The notes: a model not told the origin generated them from the sequence alone. Shown: positions 9,111 to 17,775, numbered from the stretch's first letter. The stretch: 64,000 nucleotides of DNA from Hyphomicrobiales bacterium (GCA_900469475.1 UBXG01000014.1:6471-70470); one strand, 5' to 3'. Numbers and translations are program-made.

Positions 9111-9554
9111 ATGGACACTCTTCAAACCAAACTGGCCAGTCTTGCGCGCCCCATCTTCGGGACGCGCTGGATGCGCTTCCTCGCCCATCTCGGCCTCTGC
9201 GCCGCCTATCTGCAGGGCGGCCTCAACAAGCTGACGGATTTTCCCGGCGCGATCGGCGAAATGACGCATTTCGGCCTGTCGCCGGCGGCACCTTTCGCCG
9301 TGCTCGTGATCATCTTGGAGCTTGCCGCCTCCGTCATGATCCTTGTCGGTTTCTTCCGATGGCTCGGCGCGCTCGGGCTCGGCGCCTTCACGTTGCTTGC
9401 TACCTTTCTGGCGCTGCGCTTCTGGGAGCTGCCGGCCGGCATGGAGCGCTTCATGGCCGCCAATTCCTTCTTCGAGCATCTTGGCCTCGTCGGTGGCTTT
9501 TTGCTCGTCGCCTGGCTAGATCTCTCCCATCCCATCTCGAACACTGAGGCTTAA
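9111..9554 (+). CDS. DoxX family membrane protein
   Basis: A 147-residue inner-membrane protein with four hydrophobic segments. DoxX features are RFLAHLGLCAAYLQGGLNKL near the N-terminus, then ILELAASVMILVGFFRWLGA and a final GLVGGFLLVAWLDLS. DoxX-like proteins are small quinone-associated or redox-linked membrane proteins, but most are functionally undefined. GAGGACAAAGGC precedes the ATG chosen here. It lies 10 nt after the amidohydrolase gene and 3 nt before the next gene, so it is translated from the same transcript. Confidence 0.87.
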   Translation: MDTLQTKLASLARPIFGTRWMRFLAHLGLCAAYLQGGLNKLTDFPGAIGEMTHFGLSPAAPFAVLVIILELAASVMILVGFFRWLGALGLGAFTLLATFLALRFWELPAGMERFMAANSFFEHLGLVGGFLLVAWLDLSHPISNTEA

Positions 9555-9557
9555 GAC

Positions 9558-10457
9558 GTGATCTCACGACCGCTCCAAATACTAGGTCTTCTTCTCGCCC
9601 TTACTGCGCTGTCGGCCGCACCCGCGCTGGCGCGCAATGCCTATCCACAGGTCGGTGTCGGCGCGCAATATGACACCACGCATGTTTATGTGGACCCGGA
9701 CAAGGTCGACGCCTTCACCCAGAGCTTCCTTGCGACTTTCGGCGGGGCAAGCACGAAGCAGGTCGTCGCCACGGTGACGCCGACCCCGAGCAGCACGACG
9801 TCGCAGCTCCTGCAGACCCCCGCCGGTACCGTGTCGCTGTTCGGATTCAAGACGCCGATTCCCTATCCCTTCGGCGCCGAGCGCACCGGCTATCTCGTTA
9901 CCGACATGGACAAGGCCGTTGCCGCCGCCCGTGCCGCCGGTGCAAGCGTGATCGTGTCGCCATTCCCCGATCCCATCGGCCGCGATGCCGTCATCCAGTG
10001 GCCGGGCGGCATAAACATGCAGATCTACTGGCACACGACCAAGCCGAACTATGCGGCCTTCGAAACCATCCCGGACAACCGCGTCTATGTGTCGGCGGAT
10101 GCCGTCTCTGCCTTTGTCAGGGGTTTCCTCGCCTTCTCGAAGGGCAAGGTTGTCTCCGACGATAGAAAGGCACCCGGCATCGAGATCGGCCGTCCCGACG
10201 ATACGTTCCGCCGTGTCCGCATCGAATCCGTGTACGGCAGGATGACCGTGCTCGTCACCGACGGACATCTGCCCTTTCCCTACGGTCATGAGATGACGGG
10301 TTATGAAGTCCCGGATCTCGGCGCGACGCTGCAGAAGGCCAAGGACAGCGGCGTGAAGATCCTCGTCGAACCCTATCAGTCGAGTGACCGCCAAGCCGCC
10401 ATGGTGGAATTTCCCGGCGGCTATGTGGCGGAGATCCATGCCGTCGCGAAGCCCTGA
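9558..10457 (+). CDS. exported VOC/glyoxalase-like two-module protein
   Basis: A 299-residue protein with a Sec signal peptide (residues 1-25, LLLALTALSAAPALA then RN). Two similar VOC-type modules follow: about 35-150 (DTTHVYVDPDKVDAFTQSFL ... GYLVTDMDKAVAAARAAGAS) and about 165-299 (NRVYVSADAVSAFVRGFLAF ... GYEVPDLGATLQKAKDSGVK). Each ends in a PGG plus I/V-A/Q-I strand. The repeat supports an internal duplication forming one VOC barrel pair. Periplasmic location with a VOC fold is unusual; it could bind or open a small ring compound. The GTG start lies 3 nt after the DoxX stop. The function cannot be stated. Confidence 0.82.
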   Translation: MISRPLQILGLLLALTALSAAPALARNAYPQVGVGAQYDTTHVYVDPDKVDAFTQSFLATFGGASTKQVVATVTPTPSSTTSQLLQTPAGTVSLFGFKTPIPYPFGAERTGYLVTDMDKAVAAARAAGASVIVSPFPDPIGRDAVIQWPGGINMQIYWHTTKPNYAAFETIPDNRVYVSADAVSAFVRGFLAFSKGKVVSDDRKAPGIEIGRPDDTFRRVRIESVYGRMTVLVTDGHLPFPYGHEMTGYEVPDLGATLQKAKDSGVKILVEPYQSSDRQAAMVEFPGGYVAEIHAVAKP

Positions 10458-10467
10458 TGACAGCGCA

Positions 10468-10489
10468 GCGGCCGCATGGACGCGGCCGC
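10468..10489 (+). terminator. intercistronic GC hairpin
   Basis: GCGGCCGC, a 6-nt loop, then GCGGCCGC again. No U-tract follows (CCTGCCTTTGAGGGAG), so it is more likely an mRNA-stabilising or partial termination hairpin ahead of the porin gene. Confidence 0.35.
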
Positions 10490-10509
10490 CCTGCCTTTGA
10501 GGGAGTATA

Positions 10510-11913
10510 ATGATGATCGAACGCCACCTATTCTCGGCGGCCGCCTTGCTGGCCTTGTCAGCGACAGCGGCAATTGCTGCTGACCAGGCAAAAGCCGTCA
10601 AGCGGCCCACGATCAAGAGCAACCGCTGGCAAGAGGATTGGTCCGTCCTGGCGGATCCTGCGCTGAGGACGCGACCGCTCGACAGCCTGAAATATCTCCC
10701 GCTTTCGTCCGGTGATCCGGGAACCTACGTATCGTTCGGCGCGAATTTGCGAGACCGGTTCGAGACAAACAACGCCCCAAGCTTTGGAATCGGCGGGATC
10801 GAGCGCGATAGTTATGTGATCCAGCGGGCACAATTCCACATCGATCTGCACCTCTTCGAGGACTGGCAGGTATTCACGCAGTTCGAAGATGATCGCGCAT
10901 TCGGGAAAAGCTCTGTCGGCCCGGCGGATGCCGACAAGGCGGATTTGCGGCTGGCGTTCGTCTCCTATTCACACGATTTCGATGCCGGGACCTTCAAGGC
11001 TCGTGTTGGCCGGCAGGATTTTGCTTTCGACCTGCAGCGCTTCGTTTCCTCGCGCGACGGGCCGAATGTGCGGCAATCCTTCGACGCTATCTGGGTGGAT
11101 TGGGAGACGGGGCCGTGGCGCTTCATCGGCTTCGTCAGCCAACCGGTCCAATATCGAAACGATAAGGCTTTCGACGACACGTCAAATGGCGACTTCCGCT
11201 TCAGCACGTTGCGCGTGGAACGGCAGGTCCTCGGAACCAACGAGCTCTCCGCTTACTACTCGCTCTATCAGAAGCGCAACGCACATTACCTGGATGGATC
11301 GGGAGACGAAGACCGGCACATATTCGACACCCGATTTGCAGGCAGTTCGAGCGGTCTCGATTGGGATCTCGAGGGGATGGGGCAGGTGGGTTCGGTCGGC
11401 GACAAGGATATTCGAGCCTGGGCGATCGGAGCGCGTGGGGGTTACACCTTCGAGGATGCCCCTTGGACCCCGCGGCTGGGTCTCCAGTTCGATATCGCCT
11501 CAGGGGATCGTCATCCCGGCGACGGCACTGTCGGCACCTTCAATCCTCTTTTCCCGAACGGCTATTATTTCGCGCTCGCCGGCTACACCGGCTATACAAA
11601 CCTCATTCACCTCAAGCCCTCGATCACGGTGAAGCCGACGGACAATATGACGCTGATGGCGGCAATTGGCCTTCAATGGCGGCAAACCACGGCAGACGCG
11701 ATTTACGTGCAGCCCAACCAGCCTCTGGCAGGAACGGCGGGTCGCGGCGGTGCCTGGTCTGGGGCTTATGGGCAGATCAGGCTCGACTATGCCTTCAATG
11801 CAAATCTGACAGGCGCCATTGAGGCGGTGCATTACGAGATCGGCGATGTCATCCGCAAAGCCGGCGGTCACGACGGCAATTATCTGGGCGCTCAACTGAC
11901 TTTCGCCTGGTGA
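10510..11913 (+). CDS. alginate-export (AlgE-like) family outer-membrane porin
   Basis: A 467-residue outer-membrane protein. A signal peptide (about 1-25, ending ATAAIAADQ) is followed by a linker with WQEDWSVLADPALRTRPLD and then a series of amphipathic strands ending in an aromatic-terminated LTFAW. FGANLRDRFETNN and RAQFHIDLHLFEDWQVFTQF match the alginate_exp/AlgE-like barrel family. Such barrels are often outer-membrane channels for small or polymeric organics rather than alginate. It follows the VOC gene and a hairpin and has a GAGGG ribosome site. In the context of the island it probably admits or releases the substrate handled by the downstream enzymes. Good family confidence, substrate unknown. 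Confidence 0.87.
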   Translation: MMIERHLFSAAALLALSATAAIAADQAKAVKRPTIKSNRWQEDWSVLADPALRTRPLDSLKYLPLSSGDPGTYVSFGANLRDRFETNNAPSFGIGGIERDSYVIQRAQFHIDLHLFEDWQVFTQFEDDRAFGKSSVGPADADKADLRLAFVSYSHDFDAGTFKARVGRQDFAFDLQRFVSSRDGPNVRQSFDAIWVDWETGPWRFIGFVSQPVQYRNDKAFDDTSNGDFRFSTLRVERQVLGTNELSAYYSLYQKRNAHYLDGSGDEDRHIFDTRFAGSSSGLDWDLEGMGQVGSVGDKDIRAWAIGARGGYTFEDAPWTPRLGLQFDIASGDRHPGDGTVGTFNPLFPNGYYFALAGYTGYTNLIHLKPSITVKPTDNMTLMAAIGLQWRQTTADAIYVQPNQPLAGTAGRGGAWSGAYGQIRLDYAFNANLTGAIEAVHYEIGDVIRKAGGHDGNYLGAQLTFAW

Positions 11914-12009
11914 TCGAATTTCAAGCGATCCTAAGCGCCGGCCTGCGGTGACCCGAGCTTTGTCCAAACAAGACGACTATCGGACAAGAGGTGCGGCCCT
12001 TTACAGCTT

Positions 12010-13023
12010 ATGAAATCAGCGTCCACCCTGAAGGTTACCAAAATGTCCGCCAACCCGATCGAGATAATGTTTTCCCGCAGGCAAACATTGCTGGCCGGCG
12101 CAACCCTTTCCGCTGCGATAGCCATGCCGTCTCTTGCCTTCTCCGCTGCCACCTCCACAAAGACTAAAGGAATATCGCCCATGACCACCAGCTTCGTCGA
12201 AACCAAAGACGGCGTACAGATCTTTTACAAGGATTGGGGTCCGAAGGACGCCCAGCCGATCGTGTTCCATCACGGCTGGCCGTTGTCCTCGGACGACTGG
12301 GATGCTCAGATGCTGTTCTTCGTCCAGCACGGCTATCGCGTTGTTGCCCATGACCGTCGTGGTCACGGCCGCTCCTCTCAGGTCAGCGACGGTCATGACA
12401 TGGATCACTATGCAGCCGATGCATCCGCGGTTGCCGAACACCTGAACCTCAAGAACGCCGTCCACATCGGCCACTCGACCGGCGGCGGCGAAGTCGCCCG
12501 CTATGTCGCCAAGTTCGGCCAGCCGCAAGGCCGCGTCGCCAAGGCCGTGCTGGTCAGCGCCGTTCCTCCGCTGATGCTGAAGACCGAATCCAATCCGGGC
12601 GGGCTACCCATGGAAGTTTTCGACGGCATCCGCAAGGCCGTCGCAGACAACCGCGCTCAGCTCTTCCTCGACTTCCCCGCCGGGCCGTTCTATGGCTTCA
12701 ACCGCGAGGGCGCGATCGTTTATCAGGGCGTGATCCAGAACTGGTGGCGTCAGGGCATGATGGGCAGCGCCAAGGCCCATTACGACGGCATCAAGGCCTT
12801 CTCCGAAACAGATCAGACCGAAGATCTCAAGAAGATCACCGTTCCGACCCTCGTCCTGCATGGTGATGACGACCAGGTCGTTCCGATCGCCGATTCCGCC
12901 GAACTCTCCGTCAAGCTCCTCAAGAACGGTACGCTGAAGGTTTACAAGGGCTACCCACACGGCATGCTGACGGTCCACGCCGACGTCATCAATCCGGACC
13001 TGCTCGCCTTCATCAAGGCCTGA
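12010..13023 (+). CDS. alpha/beta hydrolase (non-heme chloroperoxidase type) with Tat-like leader
   Basis: A 337-residue protein. Residues 58-337 (MTTSFVETKDGVQIFYKDWG...) are a full-length perhydrolase/non-heme chloroperoxidase of normal length. The oxyanion loop is HHGWPLSSDDWDAQ, the nucleophile elbow GHSTGGGEVARY, the acid in LHGDDDQVVP and the His in GYPHGMLTVH. Residues 1-57 carry SRRQTLLAGATLSAAIAMPSLAFSA, which resembles a twin-arginine leader (a second ATG at residue 12 is possible). Just before the Met that begins the core lies AAAGGAATATCGCCC, a good ribosome-binding site within the reading frame, so both an exported and a cytosolic form could be made. A paralogue without the catalytic Ser lies at 30681-31502. 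Confidence 0.88.
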   Translation: MKSASTLKVTKMSANPIEIMFSRRQTLLAGATLSAAIAMPSLAFSAATSTKTKGISPMTTSFVETKDGVQIFYKDWGPKDAQPIVFHHGWPLSSDDWDAQMLFFVQHGYRVVAHDRRGHGRSSQVSDGHDMDHYAADASAVAEHLNLKNAVHIGHSTGGGEVARYVAKFGQPQGRVAKAVLVSAVPPLMLKTESNPGGLPMEVFDGIRKAVADNRAQLFLDFPAGPFYGFNREGAIVYQGVIQNWWRQGMMGSAKAHYDGIKAFSETDQTEDLKKITVPTLVLHGDDDQVVPIADSAELSVKLLKNGTLKVYKGYPHGMLTVHADVINPDLLAFIKA

Positions 13024-13035
13024 CGCACACGATCG

Positions 13036-13067
13036 GCCTGCCGCTGCGCTCGGGCGCAGCGGCAGGC
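13036..13067 (+). terminator. strong hairpin after perhydrolase gene
   Basis: Perfect 13-bp stem GCCTGCCGCTGCG / CGCAGCGGCAGGC with a 6-nt loop, 12 nt after the stop codon. There is no clear U-tract, but its stability and position fit the end of a transcription unit. Confidence 0.6.
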
Positions 13068-13131
13068 GGCCCATTAAAGCAGTGTCCGGAGTGCCGGAGC
13101 ACTTTACCGAGATATCCAGGATCCTCCGCCA

Positions 13132-13812
13132 ATGAAAGCTGTCCCGCTTCCTCTCCTCCTCAGCTTCAACGGGGGATATGTCGATACCGTCGGCTTCCTG
13201 GCCTTAGGCGGGCTGTTTACCGCGCATGTGACCGGCAATTTCGTGACCTTGGGCGCATCGTTAGCCTTGGGTATGGGCGGCACCCTATCCAAGCTCCTCG
13301 CACTTCCGGTTTTCTGCGCCGTCGTATTCGTCTCCCGTATCGTCGGGCTAGTGTTGCAGCGAAGCGGTCGACCGGTCCTGCGTCCTCTTCTCGTCGTCAA
13401 GCTGGTACTGCTTATCGTCGCCGCGGCGATCGCCTTGGCATACGGACCCTTCGGCGATCCGAACAGTCCGACGGCTTTTGCAATCGGCATGGTCCTTGTT
13501 GCCGCCATGGCGGTGCAGAATGGCATTCATCGCGTTCATCTGGCGAAATCTCCTCCGTCAACCCTGATGACCGGAACGACGACCCAGATCATGCTCGACC
13601 TTGCAGATATCGCTGTAGGCGGGCGTTCGGAGAGTACGGCTGCAGTTTACTCGCGTCTGAAGCGGATGGTGCTTGCCGTTGTCGTCTTCGCCTTGGGCTG
13701 CGCCATCGGGGCGCTGGCATTCATTCTCTCGCCCGTCTGGAGTTTTGTCGTTCCTGCCGTTCTAGCGGTCCTGGCACTCGTTGCGCACGTTGAAACGCCC
13801 GAGGGCGATTGA
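13132..13812 (+). CDS. DUF1275 (YoaK-like) membrane protein
   Basis: A 226-residue inner-membrane protein with six or so hydrophobic helices. The N-terminal LLLSFNGGYVDTVGFLALGG, then FTAHVTGNFVTLGASLA, and the later LMTGTTTQIMLDLAD are the characteristic conserved blocks of DUF1275/YoaK proteins, whose function is not established. The start is the ATG preceding KAVPLPLLLSF, which gives the family N-terminus. It lies after a strong hairpin, so it may have its own promoter, and 50 nt before the next small gene. A link to the upstream catabolic island is not shown. Confidence 0.87.
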   Translation: MKAVPLPLLLSFNGGYVDTVGFLALGGLFTAHVTGNFVTLGASLALGMGGTLSKLLALPVFCAVVFVSRIVGLVLQRSGRPVLRPLLVVKLVLLIVAAAIALAYGPFGDPNSPTAFAIGMVLVAAMAVQNGIHRVHLAKSPPSTLMTGTTTQIMLDLADIAVGGRSESTAAVYSRLKRMVLAVVVFALGCAIGALAFILSPVWSFVVPAVLAVLALVAHVETPEGD

Positions 13813-13862
13813 TTGGCATGCACCACCAAAACGTACCATCCATCGAACCCCAGGAGAATGAA

Positions 13863-14402
13863 ATGTCTGATCGTCAGATGTCCGATTCCAGCTATAGCCA
13901 TGTCATCAATGTTGGTGCCGACAAGGTCGATATCGCCGACTGGCTGTTCAACTTGCCCGATGCGGAATATCAGCGCTGCTCCCCCGATCACATCGCCGCT
14001 GGCGCGACTTGGACGGACGACGGTCGTCGGATGTCGATCAATGTGGAAACGATCGGTGGAAGCCTGGTGATCCAGCATTATGTCGCCGAGATCGCTGAGC
14101 CCAACTATTGCAAGATGGTATCCATCTCCGATGTGATGGCCGCTTACGGTCGCACCAAGGTGCAGGTGATCTGGGAGCTCAGCGTCAAGCCGATCGATGC
14201 CGACCATTGCGAGTACACGAACCACGTGCGCGCCTTCGCCACCGAGGAGTTCCTGGCCTATTGCGAGAAAAATAACATCAATTTCGCACATGCGGCTAAA
14301 GCCCGTTCTGAAGCATCGTCCAATCACAACAAGGGCGAGACGCCACTGTTTGCGGAGAGCATAGCGCGGCGTGCTAGGGAAAAGCGATCAGATCGCCCCT
14401 AA
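13863..14402 (+). CDS. conserved-looking hypothetical protein, possibly SRPBCC-like
   Basis: A 179-residue soluble protein without signal peptide or membrane helix. The alternation of strands (GATWTDDGRRMSINVETIGG, LVIQHYVAEI, KVQVIWELSVKP, YTNHVRAFATEEF) suggests a START/SRPBCC-type ligand-binding barrel, but I recognise no signature residues. The C-terminus is charged and disordered-looking. AGGAG lies 6 nt before this ATG; a TTG at 13809 would add 18 residues overlapping the DUF1275 stop and is less likely. It may be co-transcribed with the DUF1275 gene 50 nt upstream. The function is unknown; the fold suggestion is tentative. Confidence 0.65.
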   Translation: MSDRQMSDSSYSHVINVGADKVDIADWLFNLPDAEYQRCSPDHIAAGATWTDDGRRMSINVETIGGSLVIQHYVAEIAEPNYCKMVSISDVMAAYGRTKVQVIWELSVKPIDADHCEYTNHVRAFATEEFLAYCEKNNINFAHAAKARSEASSNHNKGETPLFAESIARRAREKRSDRP

Positions 14403-14724
14403 GCAGATACCTCGCCTGACATGGACAGCATGCTGCAATTTGTCTCTTCGGTAGGTGCTGGAGAGACATGCTTTCGCGGGAATGGAGACATCTATCTCAT
14501 TGAGAGGGCGCTCTCTCCAAAGCAGTCGGCAATTAGATGTGCCGGCTCGCGGCGGGCGAAAGTCCCGTCAATGAGGACTTCCGCCTGATAAATGAAGCAC
14601 GTTTCGGCAGAGACGTTGATGTCTCATGGTTCATGCCGGCTCAGCAGTGCAAAAGCCTGATCGTCGCCGAAATCGACCGGGCTCCATTTTCGATCCGCGT
14701 CGGGGCCGATCCGATCATCTTCGA
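14403..14724. other. convergent intergenic stretch
   Basis: Gap between the rightward hypothetical gene and the leftward channel gene. It contains a possible 71-codon rightward frame (14537-14752) that overlaps the channel 3' end and resembles no family I know, so I do not call it. A short GAGAG/CTCTC hairpin near 14503 is visible. Nothing else is supported. Confidence 0.35.
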
Positions 14725-16287
14725 TCAGGCCGAACTTGCGTACGAAAGCTGAAAGAGCTGGCGGATGCGATTGGCCAATGTCCTCGCATGCTGCGGTGGT
14801 GTGATGCCATCCCCGCGCAGACGCTTTTCCTGCTCGAGCCGATCTGCAAGCGTTGCGGCGATCGCATCAGCCAAAATTGGACGCTCCCGCAGGACTTCGC
14901 AGAGCTGATCTCTGCCGATCTCGCAGGCAACGACCGCCGTCAGGGCAACGATACGGCCAGGTTCTTCCGCGCCGATCAAGACACCACGTTCGCCGAAGAA
15001 ATCCCCCGGCGACAGTCGATTGAGTTCCACATCTCGACCATTCTCCTGGCGGACGACATGCACCACGCCGCTTTCCACAAGCGTCAGCGCCTGGGAATGT
15101 TCTGCCTGCGGGATAATCTCTGTCCCTTTGGCATAGGTTTGTCGCGTCGCGGATATGAAGAGCGTTTCACGTTCTTTTTCCGTAAGCGCGGAAAAGAGTG
15201 GCAGCATTGCGATGAGCCGCAACGGGTTCTCGGAGCCTTCCTCCGAGCCGGTCAAAGCCTCTGGTTTGAGCGCCGCGCTGGATATGGCGTTGCTTGCGAG
15301 TGGAATTCCGGCCGCCAGCGCGTGCCGGTACACCAGATCGTAGATTTCGTTCTTTGCGGCTGTCGTCTCGGATATGTCACGGATGCGGAAAGCAAGCTCG
15401 AATTCGATGACTTCCTTGGTGAGGTTGACGATCGAGATCAGGGGATCCGGAATACGCATCATATGATTGCTTCCCAACGTGACCGTTTCTAGCAGTCTTG
15501 TCATGGTTGCTGGCGTGCGTGTCGGAGCAAGCTTGATCGACATGGCAATGCCATGTGTTTCATCGGGACTATTGAGATTGACGAGTTGCGATTTTGCCAG
15601 CGCGCTGTTTGGAATAACGACGAGATCATTGGTGGCGTTGGAGAGATGGGTCGCGCGCCAGTTCGTCTCGATGACGCGACCCTGGACACCGCTCTCCAGA
15701 ATGATCCAATTTCCGACCTCGTACGAACGGCCAAGGTTGAGGGCGATGCCGGAAAATACGTCGGAAAGCGTGCTTTGCAACGCCAGGCCAAGGACGATAG
15801 CAAAGACACCGGATGTAGCGATCAGCGTGCCAACCGGCACGCTGAATACGTATGCCACCACCGAAAGTGCCGCTCCGACGTAGATGATCCCAGCGATCAA
15901 GTCCTGGACGAACCTCACTTCGAGCGGCCGTCGCTCGAAGATCAGGAACAGCCTGACGCTGCTGACAATCATCATTGCCCCGCCGAGCCACCAGATTGTC
16001 TTTGCAAGTCCATAGAACAGGCGGTGCCAAAGGTCCGACGATGTCAGCGTCTCGGAGTAGGGCGCAACGCCGTTCGACAACAGAATGGCGGTCAACGTAA
16101 CAAAAAAGGCGACGTCGATCGCGAAGCGGAAAGCCCTGTGCTTCGGCAATAGCCAATGCGCCCCGGCGACAAAGGCGACGAGAAACAAGAATTGCGTAAT
16201 GGGATCATGAAGATATTGCATCGCGTAGCCCAGGAAGCAGCCCAATACCGGTAGCCCAAATTCCGGACGGCGTCTTGGCGATTTCAA
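14725..16287 (-). CDS. MscS-type mechanosensitive channel with cyclic-nucleotide-binding domain
   Basis: About 520 residues. The N-terminus has 4-5 hydrophobic helices. An MscS pore and beta domain (about 165-330) shows TSGVFAIVLGLALQSTLSDVFSGIALNLGRSYEVGNWI and later VVIPNSALAKSQLVNL. A C-terminal cNMP-binding/Crp-type domain (about 365-480) has the phosphate-binding cassette GDFFGERGVLIGAEEPGRIVA. This matches the MscCG/MscCN-like architecture in which ligand binding may tune an osmotic release channel. The TTG at 16287 and the ATG at 16221 are both possible starts; neither has a good ribosome site. It is convergent with the DUF1275 group and divergent from the small ORF and MFS genes. Confidence 0.87.
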   Translation of the reverse strand: MKSPRRRPEFGLPVLGCFLGYAMQYLHDPITQFLFLVAFVAGAHWLLPKHRAFRFAIDVAFFVTLTAILLSNGVAPYSETLTSSDLWHRLFYGLAKTIWWLGGAMMIVSSVRLFLIFERRPLEVRFVQDLIAGIIYVGAALSVVAYVFSVPVGTLIATSGVFAIVLGLALQSTLSDVFSGIALNLGRSYEVGNWIILESGVQGRVIETNWRATHLSNATNDLVVIPNSALAKSQLVNLNSPDETHGIAMSIKLAPTRTPATMTRLLETVTLGSNHMMRIPDPLISIVNLTKEVIEFELAFRIRDISETTAAKNEIYDLVYRHALAAGIPLASNAISSAALKPEALTGSEEGSENPLRLIAMLPLFSALTEKERETLFISATRQTYAKGTEIIPQAEHSQALTLVESGVVHVVRQENGRDVELNRLSPGDFFGERGVLIGAEEPGRIVALTAVVACEIGRDQLCEVLRERPILADAIAATLADRLEQEKRLRGDGITPPQHARTLANRIRQLFQLSYASSA

Positions 16288-16402
16288 TGATTTTTGGCGT
16301 TCTCTCGTTCAGCAGTAGTGAACAATGCATAGTCCGCGTAGGCAATTTCAATCTTAATCGAATCCGCCGACATCTTGTTTCATCGAAATAGGAGTTCGGC
16401 AA

Positions 16403-16564
16403 ATGAATAAGCCAATTGCATTTCATACCTTCAAGGACGGTCGCAATATTGCTGATGCCCAGTCCGACATTCCGCTCATCGTCACCTCGAAAGACGTCAT
16501 TCTTGTTGGCGTCAGCGCGAGCAATCATTTGCAGTCGAGCCCTATAACGGGAGCACGATCATGA
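16403..16564 (+). CDS. small 53-residue protein, translationally coupled to MFS gene
   Basis: An ORF of 53 codons starting MNKPIAFHTFKDGRNIADA and ending in ARS. GGAG lies 8 nt upstream of the ATG. Its stop overlaps the start of the MFS gene as ATGA, the classic sign of coupling. It has no transmembrane segment and no recognised family; IPLIVTSKDVILVGVSAS looks like beta-strands. It could be a small co-factor of the transporter, a leader peptide controlling it, or the remains of a longer protein. Confidence 0.55.
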   Translation: MNKPIAFHTFKDGRNIADAQSDIPLIVTSKDVILVGVSASNHLQSSPITGARS

Positions 16565-17775
16565 GCCACAAGGTTTTTGGAAGACAAGCGAGCTTTCTGA
16601 CGACTGCGGCCGTCGTTGCCCATACGATCTGGACCAGCGCCGCTCCGGCGTTGACTTATCCGCTCTATGCGCAGGAATGGCATCTGACGACATTCATGAC
16701 GACGGCGATCTTCGCGGTCTATCCGGTCTTCGTCGTCTTCATGCTCGTCGTTTTCGGCAATGTATCCGATTACATCGGGCGAAGGGAAGCAATGCTGCTC
16801 GGTCTTGCCGCTTCGCTCACCGGTACGCTGATATTTGCGCTGGCGCCGGACGTCGACTGGATCTTCATAGGCAGGGCCTTCATGGGCGTCGGCGTGGGGC
16901 TGTCCGCGGGGCCGTCGGCTGCCGCCATGGTCGAGTTCAGCGCGTCGGGCCGAACCGCGCAGGCCGGCAGCGCGACGGCCGCCGCCCAGGCGTTCGGAAT
17001 GATCGGCGCCGGCCTTGTCGGCGGTGCGCTCATCGAATATGCGCCGCTACCGACACGGCTAAATTTCGCCGTCCTAGCCATAGTCCTCGCCGTGCTCATG
17101 GTTGCGACCTGGAGGCTGCCAAACCATACGGCATCGCGGCCCACCGGCCGCTGGCGACCTAGGGTTCCCGCCATTCCGAACGGCCTGTTTGCGACCTTCG
17201 TCACGGCGACTGCGGCGGTAACGGCTTCTTACGTGCTTGGCGCAATGACGCTTTCCCTCGGTGCGCAGGTGGCGCGGGATGTCATTGCTTCCCAAAACGC
17301 CCTCGTAAACGGCGGAACCATCGCACTTTTTGCAATTTCCTCGGCCATCGCCACGATCCCGGCGCGGGGTGTAAAGCCGAGCAGGGTTATGCTCGTGGGT
17401 AGTGCCACCGCCATCCTCTCCTCCGGGTTGCTGGCACTCGCCGCGATACTGCACTCGCTGGTCTTCTATACCGTTGCCCAGATCGGCAGCGGGATGGCCT
17501 ACAGCCTACTCCTCCTCGGAGGACTTTCGCTCATTAATGCTACCGCCCCCGTGACGCATAGAGGCGCGACGCTCTCGGCGCTGTTCCTGGTCGCGTACTT
17601 AGCTCAGGCCGTCGTGGCCCTGTTGCTGGGCAAGATAGCGACCTGGGCGAGCCTTTCGTCTGCGGTGGATCTGGGCGTCGCGACGGTCGCAACGCTGGCC
17701 TTGATAACCCTTCTTCTTGATGCCGTCAGAAACACGGTCACCGGCCGCCGTGCTCGCAAGGCTGGCACGCATTGA
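16561..17775 (+). CDS. MFS transporter
   Basis: A 404-residue inner-membrane transporter with 12 predicted helices. The MFS loop-2/3 signature is present (GNVSDYIGRREAMLLG) and PTG-like repeats occur in the second half. The N-terminus HKVFGRQASFLTTAAVVAHT is cytoplasmic. It belongs to the general drug/metabolite exporter group; the substrate is not readable. Its start overlaps the stop of the upstream 53-residue ORF by four bases, so the two are translated together. A strong hairpin follows at 17793-17824. The cytochrome gene starts 176 nt further on, apparently in a new unit. Confidence 0.88.
   Translation: MSHKVFGRQASFLTTAAVVAHTIWTSAAPALTYPLYAQEWHLTTFMTTAIFAVYPVFVVFMLVVFGNVSDYIGRREAMLLGLAASLTGTLIFALAPDVDWIFIGRAFMGVGVGLSAGPSAAAMVEFSASGRTAQAGSATAAAQAFGMIGAGLVGGALIEYAPLPTRLNFAVLAIVLAVLMVATWRLPNHTASRPTGRWRPRVPAIPNGLFATFVTATAAVTASYVLGAMTLSLGAQVARDVIASQNALVNGGTIALFAISSAIATIPARGVKPSRVMLVGSATAILSSGLLALAAILHSLVFYTVAQIGSGMAYSLLLLGGLSLINATAPVTHRGATLSALFLVAYLAQAVVALLLGKIATWASLSSAVDLGVATVATLALITLLLDAVRNTVTGRRARKAGTH

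Noticed and set aside
14537..14752. 71-codon rightward ORF near the channel gene
   Set aside because: No ribosome site, no family resemblance, and overlap with the channel 3' end.
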